Positions 43,463-56,200 of a stretch of DNA of 64,000 nt are shown piece by piece (positions within the stretch are counted from its first letter, which is position 1; every line of letters starts with the position of its first letter). Both the position numbers and the translations under genes were made by a program. Below the pieces are notes generated by a model. It was not told the origin of the DNA. It searched no databases and saw only the letters and a program-made list of their open reading frames with translations. This stretch comes from Geosiphon pyriformis. Lineage: Eukaryota; Glomeromycota; Glomeromycetes; Archaeosporales; Geosiphonaceae. The stretch lies in assembly GCA_016748015.1 (NCBI GenBank), contig JAAOMT010000494.1:62001-126000 (forward strand). The letters are read 5' to 3'.

Positions 43463-44219
43463 TATTACTCATAAAATATAGGAAATATATTAACATATAA
43501 AATTAGCCAATCAGAAGTAGCTGTAGTAAATATGAAATTCCAGAATTCTTCTCAAAAGAAATTGCAGGATTCCAGAAATTCTAGAATTCCTGGTGTGAAG
43601 AATTGAGAAATTGAGGAATCTCAATTATGTATATATAGCAGTAGCATTAGAAATAGAAAAGACAGACCTCTCAGTTTAGATTTAATCTAAGCAATCTTTC
43701 ATATCACAAATATTAATAAATAATTATTTACTATCTCAATTTACTGTTCACTATCAACATGAAATGTTGATAGTAATTTATACTTAACCACACTGGAACA
43801 ATAGCTCTTGATCATGGCTATTGATAGGATACTAACTTGCAAACATCTTGGCTTATCTTTTTTCTTTATTTTTTTATTTTTCTTCTTTTGTTTTGTTGTG
43901 TTTACTAAATTGATTAAGGATTAAGTGCTGAATTATTGACATCAAAAATTGCCTGGTAAAAGACTCCTGTGAGTGGGTAAAGTATGTAAAGAATTATGAA
44001 TTACTTACTAGAGGATTGCTGGCCACCAAGCTGAGAAAAAAATTGATGGAATTGCGATTTTGAGAGACTACTGAAAACCATTATTGAATCTCTGTTTATT
44101 AAACAAAAAACTCAATAAAACTCTTCAGATACAAAACACCTTCAGTAATTAATGTCATTAATTGAGCACCAAGTTACAGGTTTGTTATTTGTCAGAAACA
44201 CCAATAAACACTTATAACA
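43463..44219 (+). repeat. 3' LTR of copy G
   Basis: 757 bp, TATTACTCAT ... TTATAACA; shorter than the B LTRs because part of the GGATTCC block is missing. TATATATA at 43,630-43,637. The right flank is the minus-strand integrase of element H. Confidence 0.9.
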
Positions 44220-44413
44220 ATATAATATTTTATTGAATTTTTTAATTAAGTTATTTGTTTGTCAATAATATAATAATAATAATAATAATTTTTTGACTCC
44301 AAATTTTTGGCTTAGTTCTACTAATATTCTGTTTACAAAATAAGTTCTTTGATTAAATAATAGTTTTTTTGAATATTTATATTAATATATTAAGTTTTAA
44401 TAAACAAATTCAG
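44220..44413 (-). pseudogene. Element H, integrase part 1
   Basis: Minus-strand integrase of an A/B-related element. The plus-strand text follows the reverse complement of the copy A/B core (the L-V-E-x-F-N, D-Q-x-x-H-F and Q-N-L-I-Y regions) closely enough to align, but with many stops. A short AAT repeat at 44,262-44,287 lies where B has ATGATAATGG. The right part resumes at 45,230 after a solo LTR. Confidence 0.65.
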
Positions 44414-45229
44414 TATTATTAAAAAATTTTGGTTTTTTTTTCTGAATATTGTTGTTATTGCTTTGCTATTTATTTTCAATTATTAAAAGTTTATTAAAAT
44501 TGTGTAGTTATTTTGCTGTAAAAGTCAACTCTTTTACAAAAATTTTGTCTGTAGATTACTTTAATAATTATAAAAAAAAATAAAAAAAAAATAAAAAAAA
44601 TGTAAAAAAAATGTAAAAAAAAATTTTGCTAAGAGAATTGTCTTTTTTTCAGACCTAAAGTTACTAATAAATTATTGAAATTAGTAATTAATTAATTTCA
44701 AAACATTAGTTGAGATTTGAAAAATTTTAAGCAAGAAATATTTTATAATTTTTATTGTTTTCAATATATTTTTTATTGGAATAATTTGTATAGATACTAA
44801 AAAAAATATTTTTAGTAAAGATAATTTTAGCTGAGATATATTTTCTCGAAAAGAGAAGCTTTTTTTTTATACAATTTGCTATAATATTAGTTTATAAATT
44901 TGCATTTTTTTTTGCTATTATTTTATTGTACTAATAATATATTTTGACAATTTACAAATTATTTTTATAAACTATTGAGTATTTTGGTAAACTATTAATT
45001 ATTTTAGTAAATTTTGACAAATTCTTAAATATTATATAGTTTAAAGTTTTATGTAATTAGATTATTATAATTTATGTATTGTACAAATTGGATTATTAAT
45101 TGAATAATAATTTAAATAATTTAATAAAATAATAAGTGATAAATTAAAATAATAATATAAACTAATTAATGATAGAAATTATAAAAATAATTTTATGTTA
45201 ACTAATATCTTAAATTTTTATTAATAATA
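44414..45229. repeat. Solo E-type LTR in the integrase of H
   Basis: About 816 bp aligning with the E LTR from its first bases (TATTATTAAAAAATTTTGG) to its end (TTAATAATA), including the TAGTTATTTTGCTGTAAAAG module (44,505) and the 20-bp array (44,943-45,020). Possible 4-bp duplication tcag/ttaa, two transitions apart. Heavily decayed. Confidence 0.75.
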
Positions 45230-46614
45230 TTAACTACTAATTTTGTATTAGCTTTTTGTATAGCTTTAACTTCTGGTTATTTTATAAGATAATTTATGGC
45301 AATACCAATATATTGATTGTTTCTAGTTATTATTGATAATGATTTTATTAAGTTAATTTTAAGTCTATTAAATAGTTTTTTAATTTTGATTGATTTTAGT
45401 AGTTTATTTGGTTTTATTTCTTTTTTTTTTAATAAGTATTACAATTTCGTATATATTGTCTTATATCTAAGTATATTATTAATTAATAATATAATTACTT
45501 AATTTATAATATTAATTTTCGATTAAAATATTCTGTTATTAAGTCTAAATATAGATTAAACAATATTGTTTTTTTTTTTGCTTTTTTATTACTTTTAATA
45601 AATTGTTTGAATTTTTTTGGTTTTTTTAATATAATATATTTTGGTAATTAATATAATATCTTGTTTGTTAATGAATTTTATTTTGTTTATTTTAAGATAA
45701 TTTCTTCTTAAATTGTTTAATAATAATATAATAAGCTAATTTTTGATAATTTTTATTGTTTATTTTATTGTTTTTTTGTTGGTTTTATTTCTTTAGTTGT
45801 TTTATTTATAATAAACTATTAGTATTTCTGTTTTTTTTTCCTTTTTTATAGTGTATTTTGTATTTAAATAGTAAAAAAGCATTTTTCTATTTAGTAATTT
45901 TATTATTAGCTAATTTTTTTTGACAAATAACATTAATTTTTTATAATTAATATAGATATTAAACTTTTAATGTAAATATTTTTTCTATTTAATTACAGTT
46001 TAATAGATTATTAAGTATTTTAATATTAGAGTTTTATAATTTTTTTCTGTTAAACTTAAATTTTTGTTAGCATATATTATTAAATATTTTTTTTTATTGA
46101 ATTTTTTTTGTAACAATACTGCTCTTAATGCTAATTTAGAAATGTTAATGGCAATTATAAATTTTTTATTATAATCTAAATATTTATAAACTGAAACTTA
46201 TATGAGTTTTTGTTTTAATAACTTAAAAACTTGCTATTATATATTTATCTATTTATATTAAGTATTCTTGGTCTAAAATTAGTAAAGTAGTTGTGTAATT
46301 GTTAAGAAATTTTATATAATTACTAATAATATTTAGTTAATTCTAAGAAATTTTTAAGTTTTATTAAATTTCTTGGTCTTAAAAAGTTTTTTATTTTTTC
46401 AATTTTATTTAAATTTATTTTAATGTTTTTTTTTTAACTATATGTTTCAAGAACTTAAACTTTGTTTTTTTAAAAAAACATTTATCTGCATTTAATTTTA
46501 ATTTAATATATCTTAATCTTTTAAATATTTATTGTAAATAATAAAAATATTTATTAAATATTTTTAAAAATTATTAATATTATTTAAATAAACAATTACT
46601 GATTTTTATAGTAT
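45230..46614 (-). pseudogene. Element H, integrase part 2, RNase H and RT part 1
   Basis: Continues the integrase (Y-L-T-K-W-P-E region at about 45,270), passes RNase H (about 45,950-46,250) and enters RT (46,260-46,614), broken by X1 just beyond the catalytic box region. Alignment is to the reverse complement of B, G and E. Very AT-rich; almost every codon run is interrupted. Confidence 0.65.
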
Positions 46615-48990
46615 TGTTATTATGCAAAAATTATGAATTTAATAACTTCTTAGCAATAATAATAGTTTTTATATGTAATACTTATTACTATAATTATAAT
46701 TACTAACTATAGTATATTATAAATATATAAATTATTTTAGTAATTAATAGAACAAAAAATAATATATAATAAAATTATTACAAGCAAAAAAAATATTGTC
46801 ATTATTATTTGTTTTTGAACAAAAACCAGCTTAGTATATTTTTAAGAAAAAAGAGAAGTCATATTTTTATATATATTATTACTCATAGAAATTAGAAATA
46901 TTATATAGTTGGAAAAATAGCCAATCAGAAGTAAATATAATAACAAAAAAATTCCAGAATTTCTTTGAAGAAATTACAGAATTCCAAAATCTCAAAATTC
47001 TAAGATTCTTTATAAAAAATTGCAGGATTCCAAAATTCCAGAATTTTAGGATTTCTTTAAAGGAATTGCAGGATTCCAGAAATTTTGTATAATATCAACT
47101 ATATATATATAACAGTAGCATTAAAAACAAGAAAAGACAGAATTTGGTTCAGTTTTAGTTTAATATTTCTTTCTTATCTATTAATTAACTTTCACTTTAC
47201 AGATAGTTATTATCAACTAAAATGAATTTATTAGACAAAATATTAAATAAAACATACTTATTATTATCCAATCTATGTTATTATTATTTTATTAAGAATC
47301 TAATCACTCTTTTATTTATTAATACTTTATGTTAATACCATTCAATATTTAATCATACTAGAATAATAGTTCTTAATCACAGTTATTGACAAGATACTAA
47401 TTTTTTATTTTTTTCTTTTTTTTTCTTTTTATTTTTTTATTTTTATTATTTTTATTATTTTTTTTATTTTGTTGTTTATTGATTTACTAATTGATTAAAA
47501 AATTAATATACAGAATATTGATGTTAGGATATAGTATTAATAAAAAACTTAGAAATAAAGATAGACACTCAGAATTGAGAATAGCTTACTAAGAAATACT
47601 GACCACCAAGCTGAGAAAAAAATTGACAGAAAAACCTTTTAAGAAACAATAGACACCAAAAACATACCAACTCAAAAGTTGAGAAAAAAACTAGAAAAAT
47701 CACAAAAAATATCATTATTGAATCTTTGTTTATTATACAAAAGACTCAATCAAAATCTTTAAATTAGCCAAAACCTTCAGATATAAAAACCTTCAGATAT
47801 TATCAGCTATTGAGCACTAAGTTACGGATTTGTTATTTGTATCAACACTTCAAATAATTATTTGTAACAACATATCAAAAGTACAATTAATAACAGAAAA
47901 GATATTAAACTATTTAATAAAATTATAATCAAGATTTTTACAATTAATTATTAAAAAAATGTGGAATTTAAATGTCCAACTTTAAAAACAAAATTATAAA
48001 AATAATAAAAAAATTACAAAAGTATAACAAAACTAAAATAGTTTTTAATTAAGTTTTATTGTTAAGACTTTTCTAAACAATATATATTTTTATTACTTAT
48101 TTAATGTTTAATAGCTTGCTCAATAAAACAAAACATAATATGAAATAGTAATAATATATAATTAAAAAATAAAAGTAATAAAAAACTCGAAATAATAATA
48201 ACAAGTACATAAAAAATTAGAAATAATATAATTCTAAATAATAATAAGAAATATTAAAAAACATATTTAAAATTGTAATAATAAGTATTTAAAATATAGA
48301 AAAGAAAAAGAAAAAACTAATTACTTACTATAAAACTATAATAAAAAATTGGCTTAATATTAAATTAATGCTTTTTTGAACTAACAAAAAGATTATATAT
48401 ATAATTAAATTATATTAAATCTACATATTATATTAAGACTACTTAAAATACATCAATTATTTATATAAATTAAATTAATTAATTCATAATAACTTACTTG
48501 ACATATTATTTTTTTAGAAGTTAGTAATTTAAATAATTAAATTTAAATGGCTGAATAATTATAAATTAATAATATTCATTATAATTCTGATTGATATAAT
48601 CAAAATAGAATAATTAATTATATTTCTTAATAATTAATTTTAATTATTGATCACAAATCTGGATTATTGAATTGTTCTAATAAGAACATATGAAAATTTT
48701 AGAACATAACAAAATCTGTTGTTATTAAATTACATATATTAATCATTTATTTCTATTAGTGTTTCTTAGTTTGTTAAGATTTTTTTGTATTTAACTTAAT
48801 TAAACTGTTAAATTATGCTATATTTTTTTGTTGTAATAAAACTAATTACTAATTATTTATTTTCGAATTGCCAGCTAATTTGTTAATTAAATGTAATAAT
48901 ATAGGCTTTTTTTTATATAATTTTAATGCTAATTTTTATTGTATATGTTGTAATTTTTATATTGAAAAACATAAAAATCTATTAATAATA
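46615..48990. repeat. X1: solo LTR of a third LTR family (interrupted)
   Basis: Starts TGTTATTATG and ends ATTAATAATA, flanked by gtat on both sides (46,611-46,614 and 48,991-48,994). Without the nested LTR at 46,877-47,869 it is about 1.38 kb. It aligns along its whole length with the reverse complement of X2 (53,454-54,873). Removing X1 restores the RT alignment of H. No coding potential seen. Confidence 0.82.
46877..47869 (+). repeat. Solo B-family LTR nested in X1
   Basis: 993 bp, TATTACTCAT ... TTTGTAACA. It contains the GGATTCC/GAATTCC array (46,940-47,080) and a TA-run promoter-like box (47,100-47,111). Flanks atat and acat (one transition apart) fit a 4-bp duplication; cutting it out restores the alignment with X2 exactly. 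Confidence 0.87.
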
Positions 48991-49708
48991 GTATGCTAAA
49001 ATAAACAATTTTTATTAGTCATTAAAATATAACAGATGTATTAATTAAGTTAAATAGTATTACTTTAAATTTGAAATTTTTTTTTTTATTGTGAATATTA
49101 TTTTTTTTTTTATTTAAATTCATAACTACTTGTTAATAACTAATTCTTTTTTTTAAATAAATCAAACAATATTTAAATTCATGGAATTAAATAACTATTA
49201 TTATGAATAATATTGTTAAGTTTTTAATAGTCTATACAAAACTGAATTTTTTTATTTTTTTTATATTAATACTATTAATAATAATCATAAATTCATAAAT
49301 AATTAAATTAATTTGCTGTTTAATATATAATTAATTTTTTTTTAATGATATTATAACTAATTAATAGTATTTTATATGTTTTAATTATTCTGGTTAGAAT
49401 AAATAACATTTATTTTTTTAGATTTAAATTTGTAATATAAAGTCTATATATCTACACAACTGGTTAAAGTCTGATATATTAGTTAATAATTGGTCTTTAA
49501 TTTTTAATTTTTAATAATAGTATTTACTAATATTTTTACATATTTTTTGCTATTATTAAAAATTAAAATTCTTATATTTTTGTGATTTTTTGTTGATAAA
49601 TATAAGTTAATAATAGCAATAATTTTATTTTAGTATTTTTTAAATTTTGGTTCAAAAATTTGAATTTGATTTTTAATTTTTTAGGGTATTTTTAACAAGT
49701 ATTAATAA
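48991..49708 (-). pseudogene. Element H, RT part 2 and dUTPase-RT linker
   Basis: The plus-strand text continues the reverse complement of the B/E RT (the A-T-F-Q-R-L-M, N-F-K-F-E and F-C-V-D-Y regions) to about 49,340, then follows the B linker upstream of RT to about 49,708, where the E-type LTR of element J begins. Strongly decayed; no useful open frame. Confidence 0.6.
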
Positions 49709-50455
49709 TAATATTAGAAGTTTTTTTTATTTTTTCTTGATATTGTTAATGTTATTTTGCTGTTAATTTTATTATTTATAAAAGTTAATAAATTTCTGAT
49801 AAGCTAATTTTTTTTCAAAATAAATTTTTATATTTTAAACTATATATATAATTAGACTTATAATAAAATAACTAATTTTATACTAATTACTTATATAGTT
49901 ATTTTGCAGTAAAAGTTAAATTTTTTACAAAAAAATTTTATTTGTAAGCTTTTTAAAATATGTGTAGTTACTTTGTTGTAAAAGTTAATTTTTTTACAGA
50001 AAAGTTTAACTATAGATTACTTAATAATAATAAAAAAATAAAAGAAAATAAACTAAAGAAAAAAAAATAAAAAATATATTAAGAAAGTTATTTTGAATTT
50101 AAGTTTGGAAGTTGCTAATAATTACTGAAATTAGTAACTAATTAATTTCAAAATATTAATATAAAAAATTAATTTTAAAATAATAATAATAAAATTTTTT
50201 TTTTAAAATAGTTTTTATTAGAATTAATTTGTAGAAAAAATGATTAATTCTTACTAAAATATCTAGTAAAATTTTTTTTTAAAGAAAAAAGCTTTTTTTT
50301 ATACAACTTATTATAATATTATTCTATAATCTAACATATTTTTTTTTAATATTTTAGTAAATTAAAAATATATTTTATTAAACTACAAGTTATTTTTGTA
50401 AATTATAGATTATTTTAGTAAACTATTAAATATTTTGACAAATTTTAACTTGTAT
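49709..50455 (-). repeat. Truncated 3' LTR of element J
   Basis: Aligns with the E LTR from its start through the duplicated TAGTTATTTTG/TAGTTACTTTG modules (49,892 and 49,967) and the 20-bp array (50,365-50,445), then jumps to the integrase C-terminus near 50,455, lacking the last 220 or so bases of the LTR. Confidence 0.7.
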
Positions 50456-53453
50456 AATCTATTGCCTAGAATTTTATAAATATAGAATAATTCATCTTAT
50501 TTATGTTCAAATTTTTTATTTTATTGTTTTTTAGTCTTAGTTTTGTATAACAAAACTTTTTTTTAACTTTAAATTTATTAGTGATTAGTAGCAATTTGTT
50601 GTCATACCATTTTTTTTGTTGAAATTGGAAATGTTTAATATGGATAATTATTAATTATTATTTTTTTTCTAAAGTATTAAAAAGAGTGTAGATTTTTTAT
50701 TAAAGTGTTTTCTGAAAGTTTTTTTTATTGATTGATTACATAAGATATGTTTCTACAATAAAATTAATTGGTAATATTGTTGTTTTTTTATAGATTAGAT
50801 CAAAGAATATGTGTTTTATAATACCTCGTTTTAATGTTTTATATACTAGTAATATTAATGAAATAAAATTATCTTATTTTTGCTCAAAATTAGTTAAAAC
50901 TTTGACTAATAATTTATATAGTATTTAATTGAATTGTTCTATAAGTCTATTTGTTTGTAGATAGTAAAATAATAATAAAGATTTTTTAATATTAAATTAT
51001 TCACAAATTTTTTGTATTATGTTGTTTATAAAATATGTTTCTTGATTGAATAAAAGTTTAATTAGATATCTATATCTATAAATAATATCTTTATAGATAA
51101 AATTTGCTATTGATTTTGCATCTGCTTATTGCATAGCTTTGGTTTCAGGCCATTTGGTAAGATAATTTATTATAATTGCAATATAATAATTTTTTTGAGT
51201 GGTAATAAGTAGTAATTCGATTAAATTAATTCTTACTCTGTTAAAAAGTTCTTCAATTTTAATTGAATTTAAAGGTTCAGTAGAATGAGTTTTTTTTCTT
51301 TTTTGACAACTATCACATAATTCTACATACTATTAAATGTCTTGTTACATATAAAGCCAAAAATAATGTTCTAATGTTTTTTGTATTATATTGTTTTTTC
51401 TTAGATAGGCTAATAAAAAGTCTGTATATATGTTATATAAGATTGTTTTTTTTTTTATTTTGTTGAATTAATTTGAATAGATTTGTTAGATTTCAGTGGT
51501 TTTGATAATAAATTTTGTTGTGATACAAGAAATATTGTTTGAATTAGTATTGTAATTAGTGTTTTTTGGCTAAAAACTATTTTTTTAGTATGTTGAGAGT
51601 TTTCAGATAGTTTTTAATATTGTTGTAGTTTTTGAAATCTATTGTTTTATTTGTTGACTGTTGTTAAGTTAGTGGTTTTTTGATGTTGATTCTAATTTTG
51701 CCTCATTCTAGAAAGACTATTTATATTTGTATGTAATTTGCTTAGTTTATAGTAGATAATATATTTGTAATCTGTTAGGAAATCAGATTATTGGAATTAT
51801 TTGGTACTAAGTTTAAAGCTTTTTTTGTTGAGCTATTTAAGGTTAATATTATTTATAATAATATCAAATTAAAATTCATTTTGGAAATATTGTTGAAAGT
51901 GTTTTAGAGTCCAAATAACAGCTGTTGTTTCTAATTTAGTAGACTTATATTTGAATTCAGTTGGTTTGAGAGTTTTATTAACATAAGCAATTACTTGTTC
52001 ATTGCCATTGTTATTTAATTGTAATAAGATGGTACCAAAAACTATATGTGAAATATTGGTGGCTAACTAAAACCTTTTACTAAAATTTGGATAAACAAAA
52101 ATTGAAACTGTGATAAGCTTTTCTTTAAAAGTGTCAAATGCTTATTGTTGAGTTTGTGTCTATTGATATTTTATGTTCTTGTTGATTAAGTAATTAAGTG
52201 GTTTAGCAATTTTTTGATGAATTTTTGGTAATAAAAGGCTAATCTTATGAATTTTTTTAGTTCTGTAGTATTTTAGAAAACTTGAAAATTTTTAACAGCA
52301 CTAATTGTTTCTGGATTAGATTGAACTTTATTTTTGCTAACAATATGTCCAAAAAAAATCAAACTTGTTTTTCTAAAGTAACATTTTTTGATATTTAACT
52401 TTAATTATACTTTTTGTAATTATTGAAAAACTTTTCACAGATAAATCAGATAGACTTTAAAACTTGGAAAGTATACATTAGTGTTATCTAAATAAATAAC
52501 TACTAATTATTATAAAAGTCTTTTATAAACAATATTTATAAGTTTTTAGAATATTGCTAGTATATTATAGAGTTCAAAAAGCATTATATTAAACTTGTAA
52601 TTTCTTTTTTGAGTAGTAAATGCTGTTTTAAAGTGGTTTTTAAGATCTATTTCAACTTGCCAATATCTGTTTTTTAAATTTAAAGTTGAAAAAAACTTGG
52701 CTTTTCTTAGAGTGTTTAGCATGTTGTTAATTTTTGGTAATAGATAGACATCTTTAATTGTGACATTATTTAATTGTCAATAGTTTACACAAAATTTGAT
52801 TTTGCTGTTTTTTTTTAACAAAAACTATTGGTAAGATTCAAAGGCTTTTTAATAATTAAATAAAGCCATTATTGAGCATTTATTAAATTTTTTCTTTAAT
52901 AAATTAGTGGCTAGTAGATGGCACTTAATAGACTTATTAAAATTTTGGTGGAATATTTCTTGTATAGATCTAATGCTATACAATGTCAGTTTTCTTAAAA
53001 TTGTTATTATTTTTGGCAAATATATTAATATATTCAACAATTAACTGTTTTAATTTTTTTTGTTGTTGGAGTTCCAAGAAACTTATGTTAATTCAAAAAG
53101 TTTTCTTCTAAAATATGGTAGTTTTTAATAATAGAAGTAATGTTTGAATTTGGAAATAAGATATGTCTTACAATTTTGATAAAATTAAAAACAATCTGAA
53201 GAGTCTTATCTTGAAAGATATTGCTATATATGATTTTAATTTCTAATTTATTTAATAAAATAATGAGGTAGTTGTTGGAATTATAAAATATAATTCGAAA
53301 TTTTTTCAATTTTTTTGGAATATAAATGTTTGGAAATAAAATTTTGTGTGTCTGGCAAATTTGTTTATTGGATTTAAAAATTTGTTGAGTGGTAGTTAGT
53401 TTTGAACAAGTGTAAATTTTGTGATGTTTTTCAAAAAATGATATAGTAATTAG
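50456..53453 (-). pseudogene. Element J integrase, RNase H, RT and linker
   Basis: Reverse-complement alignment with E is continuous from the integrase GPF domain (50,456) to the dUTPase-RT linker (53,453). The RT box reads Y-L-D-N (about 52,490). The open pieces at 52,849-53,040 and 53,088-53,309 are RT entry and linker. Frequent stops and small indels. Confidence 0.75.
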
Positions 53454-54873
53454 TATTATTAGAAGATTTTTACACTTTTAAATGAAAAATTACAACACAT
53501 ACTATGAAAATTAATATCAAAATTATGTGAAAAAGACTTATATCATTGCATTTAATTAACAAAATCAGTTAGCAATTTGAAAATAAATAATCAGTAATTA
53601 ATTTAATCACAACAAAGAGATATAGCACAATCTAACAGTTTAACTAAGTTGAATACAAAAAAATCTTGGCAAACCAAAAAACACCAATGAAAATAGATAA
53701 TTAATACATGTAATCTAATAACAACAGACTTTTTTATGCTCTAAGATTTTCATACACTTTTATTAGAACAATTTAATATTTTAGATCTGCAATTAATGGT
53801 TAAAAATAGTTACTAAGAAATGTAATTAATTGATCTATTTCTGATTATATTAATCATAATTATAATTAGTATTATTGATTTATAATCAAATATTGTAGAT
53901 CCAGCCATCTAAATCTGATCATTTAAATTATTAGCTCTTAAATAAATAATAGGCTGAGTAAGCTTATCATAAATTGATTAATTTAATGTATATAAATAAT
54001 TAATGTATTTTAAATAGTCTTAATATAATATATAGATCCAATATAATTTAGCTATATATACAACTTCTCTGTTAGCTTATAAAAATATCAGTTCAATATT
54101 AAGCCAATTCTTTATTATAGTTTTTATAGTGAACAGTTAGTCTTTTTTTCTACACCTCACTTTTTTCTTCCCTTTTTCTATGCTTTAAATACTTGTTATT
54201 ACAATCTCAAATATGTTTTTACATATTTTTTATGACTATTTGAAATTACATTGTTATAATTTTTTACTTACTTATTATTACTATTTCAAGTTTTCTATTA
54301 CTTTTAATCTTCAAATTATGTGTTATCATTATTTTACATTAAGTCTTGTTTTACTGAACAAGTTGTTAAAATATTAAAATAAGTAATAAAATATTACATT
54401 TTTAAAGAGTAGTCTTAACAATAAAAAGTTTAATTGAAATCTATTTCAGTTATGTTTTATTTTTATGATTCTTTTAAAATTCTTATAACTTTATTTTCAA
54501 AGCTGAACATTTGAACACCACATTTTTTTGTTAACTAATTAAAAAAATTTTGGTTATGTATTTCTTAAAGTAATTTGTTTTTGTTTTTATTGTTGATTGT
54601 GTTTTTTGATATATATAAAGAGATATAACTTTTCTTTCTCTTTTAAAATACTTAAGACTGGTTTTTGTCTAAAAACAAATAATAATAATAATACTTTTTT
54701 TTACTTTTAATGATTTTACTACACATCTTTTTTTGTTTTTTCACTTATTGAAATAGTCTATATATTTATAATATGCTATTATTATTAATTATAATTATAG
54801 TAATATGTATTACTAATAGAAACTATTATTGTTGCTAAAAAATTATCAAATTCATAGTTTTCACATAGTAATA
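53454..54873. repeat. X2: solo LTR of the X family, inverted relative to X1
   Basis: 1420 bp. The reverse complement starts TATTACTATG and ends CTTCTAATAATA, close to TGTTACTATG ... TAACA. Flanks ttag (53,450-53,453) and ttgg (54,874-54,877) are a 4-bp duplication one transition apart; element E has tcgg at the matching spot. Non-coding. Confidence 0.82.
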
Positions 54874-56200
54874 TTGGTTGTGGAAGTTGGAGAATTTGGT
54901 GAGATTTATTTTATGTATTGAGAGCTATGTTTACTAGAACTGTAAATTATCTAGTTGAACCAAAATCTTGGATTTCTCTTTCACTTTTTCTTAATTGTTT
55001 TCTGTTGTTAACTAATTGTAATCCCAAAATGTTAATTAAGAATAAATAAATTGCTTAAACAATTTATTCAGTATGTTCAATTTTGAATAATTTGTTAGCT
55101 TTGTTTTATAACAAGATTGTAATGTCTCTGATGTATTTCACATCTATAATTTCTTTTTTAATGTTGATTTTTTTGCTTGCCAATAATAATCAGAAAGCAA
55201 TTTGAATTATTGTTTCTAATAAAATTTTAAAAGCAATTTTTAGATTAATTTTTGTTAAAAACTTGAGTTGAAAAATCAAAATGTTCTTGTCAAAATATCA
55301 TAGATCATATTTAATATCAATTTTATGAGTTTTTTTTGACTTGATTCTTTGGCCATTGTTGTTGAAATATTTGAGTTTTATAGCAGACTGGTTTTTAACC
55401 AAGTAAATTAGTGTGGTTGCAATTTTTTTTTTCTGTTTAAATTCTCCAAATTCAATTTTATGTTTATCTTTTTTATTGGGCAAAAAGATACTAAGAACAT
55501 AATATTCTGGATATTATTGGTTATTACAAAGCATAATATATTCTTTATATAGTTAAATGTTTATTTGTTTTAATTGTTAAATTTGAGCTTTTTTGGTTAA
55601 GTAGACATAACTTATAATCTGATAATAAGTTTTTACCTCATTTTTATAATTAAATCTAGCTAATTTTATTGTATATTTAATGTATTTTGCTTTTTTTATT
55701 TGGTATATATCTTTTTGGGTTCCTTTATTAATTAAAACTATGGCCAATTTATAGATTATTTTAGCATTATATAAGTAATAATAAAGTTTGTTGAAAGTGT
55801 TGTTATATGTTGTGTCAAAAAAAATTTCTCTTTTTACTTTTTCTACAATTAAAAATACATATTAACAGATTTGATTATAGACTTTTCTTCTTATTGCAAC
55901 ATTAATCCAATTGTATTTTTCTGGTAACATTTTTTTATATGTAAAACAAAGAGTGTTGTCCTATTTTCTATTTTATTTAGAGTATCTGAATTGTTTTCTA
56001 TGATATGCTTTATAAAAATAGAAGGTATATATTTTATATTCTTTTTTTGAAGATATGTATGCTCCTATTAACAAAAGCTTTTTGTTGTATTTTTTATATT
56101 TAAGTAGAATATAAGGTGGTTGTTTCTGTAGTTCTGGTATAGAATATTAAACAACATTTTATTTTTTGGTTTTTTCAAAGATTTTTTGCTCTGTTTTCTT
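54874..56200 (-). pseudogene. Element J dUTPase and Cys-rich region
   Basis: Alignable with E 33,290-34,600. The piece 55,483-55,298 covers the linker and motif 1 (D-I-K-Y-D-L); motifs 2-4 are degraded (54,990-55,240). The Cys-rich part at 55,520-56,110 has lost several cysteines. Clearly derived from the same module as in E. Confidence 0.68.

Larger units (their letters stand above)
41148..44219 (+). mobile_element. Copy G: 3' third of a B-family Ty3/Gypsy element
   Basis: Starts abruptly at the D LTR within RNase H (W-K-E-Y-L-N-Q-K-F-D-I-Y-T), then integrase, ORF3, polypurine tract and 3' LTR (43,463-44,219). The 5' two thirds, including gag and RT, are not found on the other side of D, so they were lost with the D 3' end. 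Same family as A and B. Confidence 0.88.

Noticed and set aside
44262-44287. AAT repeats and other short AT repeats as a CRISPR-like or functional array
   Set aside because: Short, pure microsatellite in a decayed integrase; no spacer structure, and the genome is eukaryotic.
45317-45502. ORF of hydrophobic residues in element H
   Set aside because: Arises from T-rich antisense sequence of a degraded integrase; no homology.
46615-54873. The inverted pair X1/X2 as terminal inverted repeats of a large DNA transposon
   Set aside because: Each copy has its own 4-bp target duplication and interrupts a different element, and the region between them is LTR-element sequence. Two independent solo LTRs explain it better.
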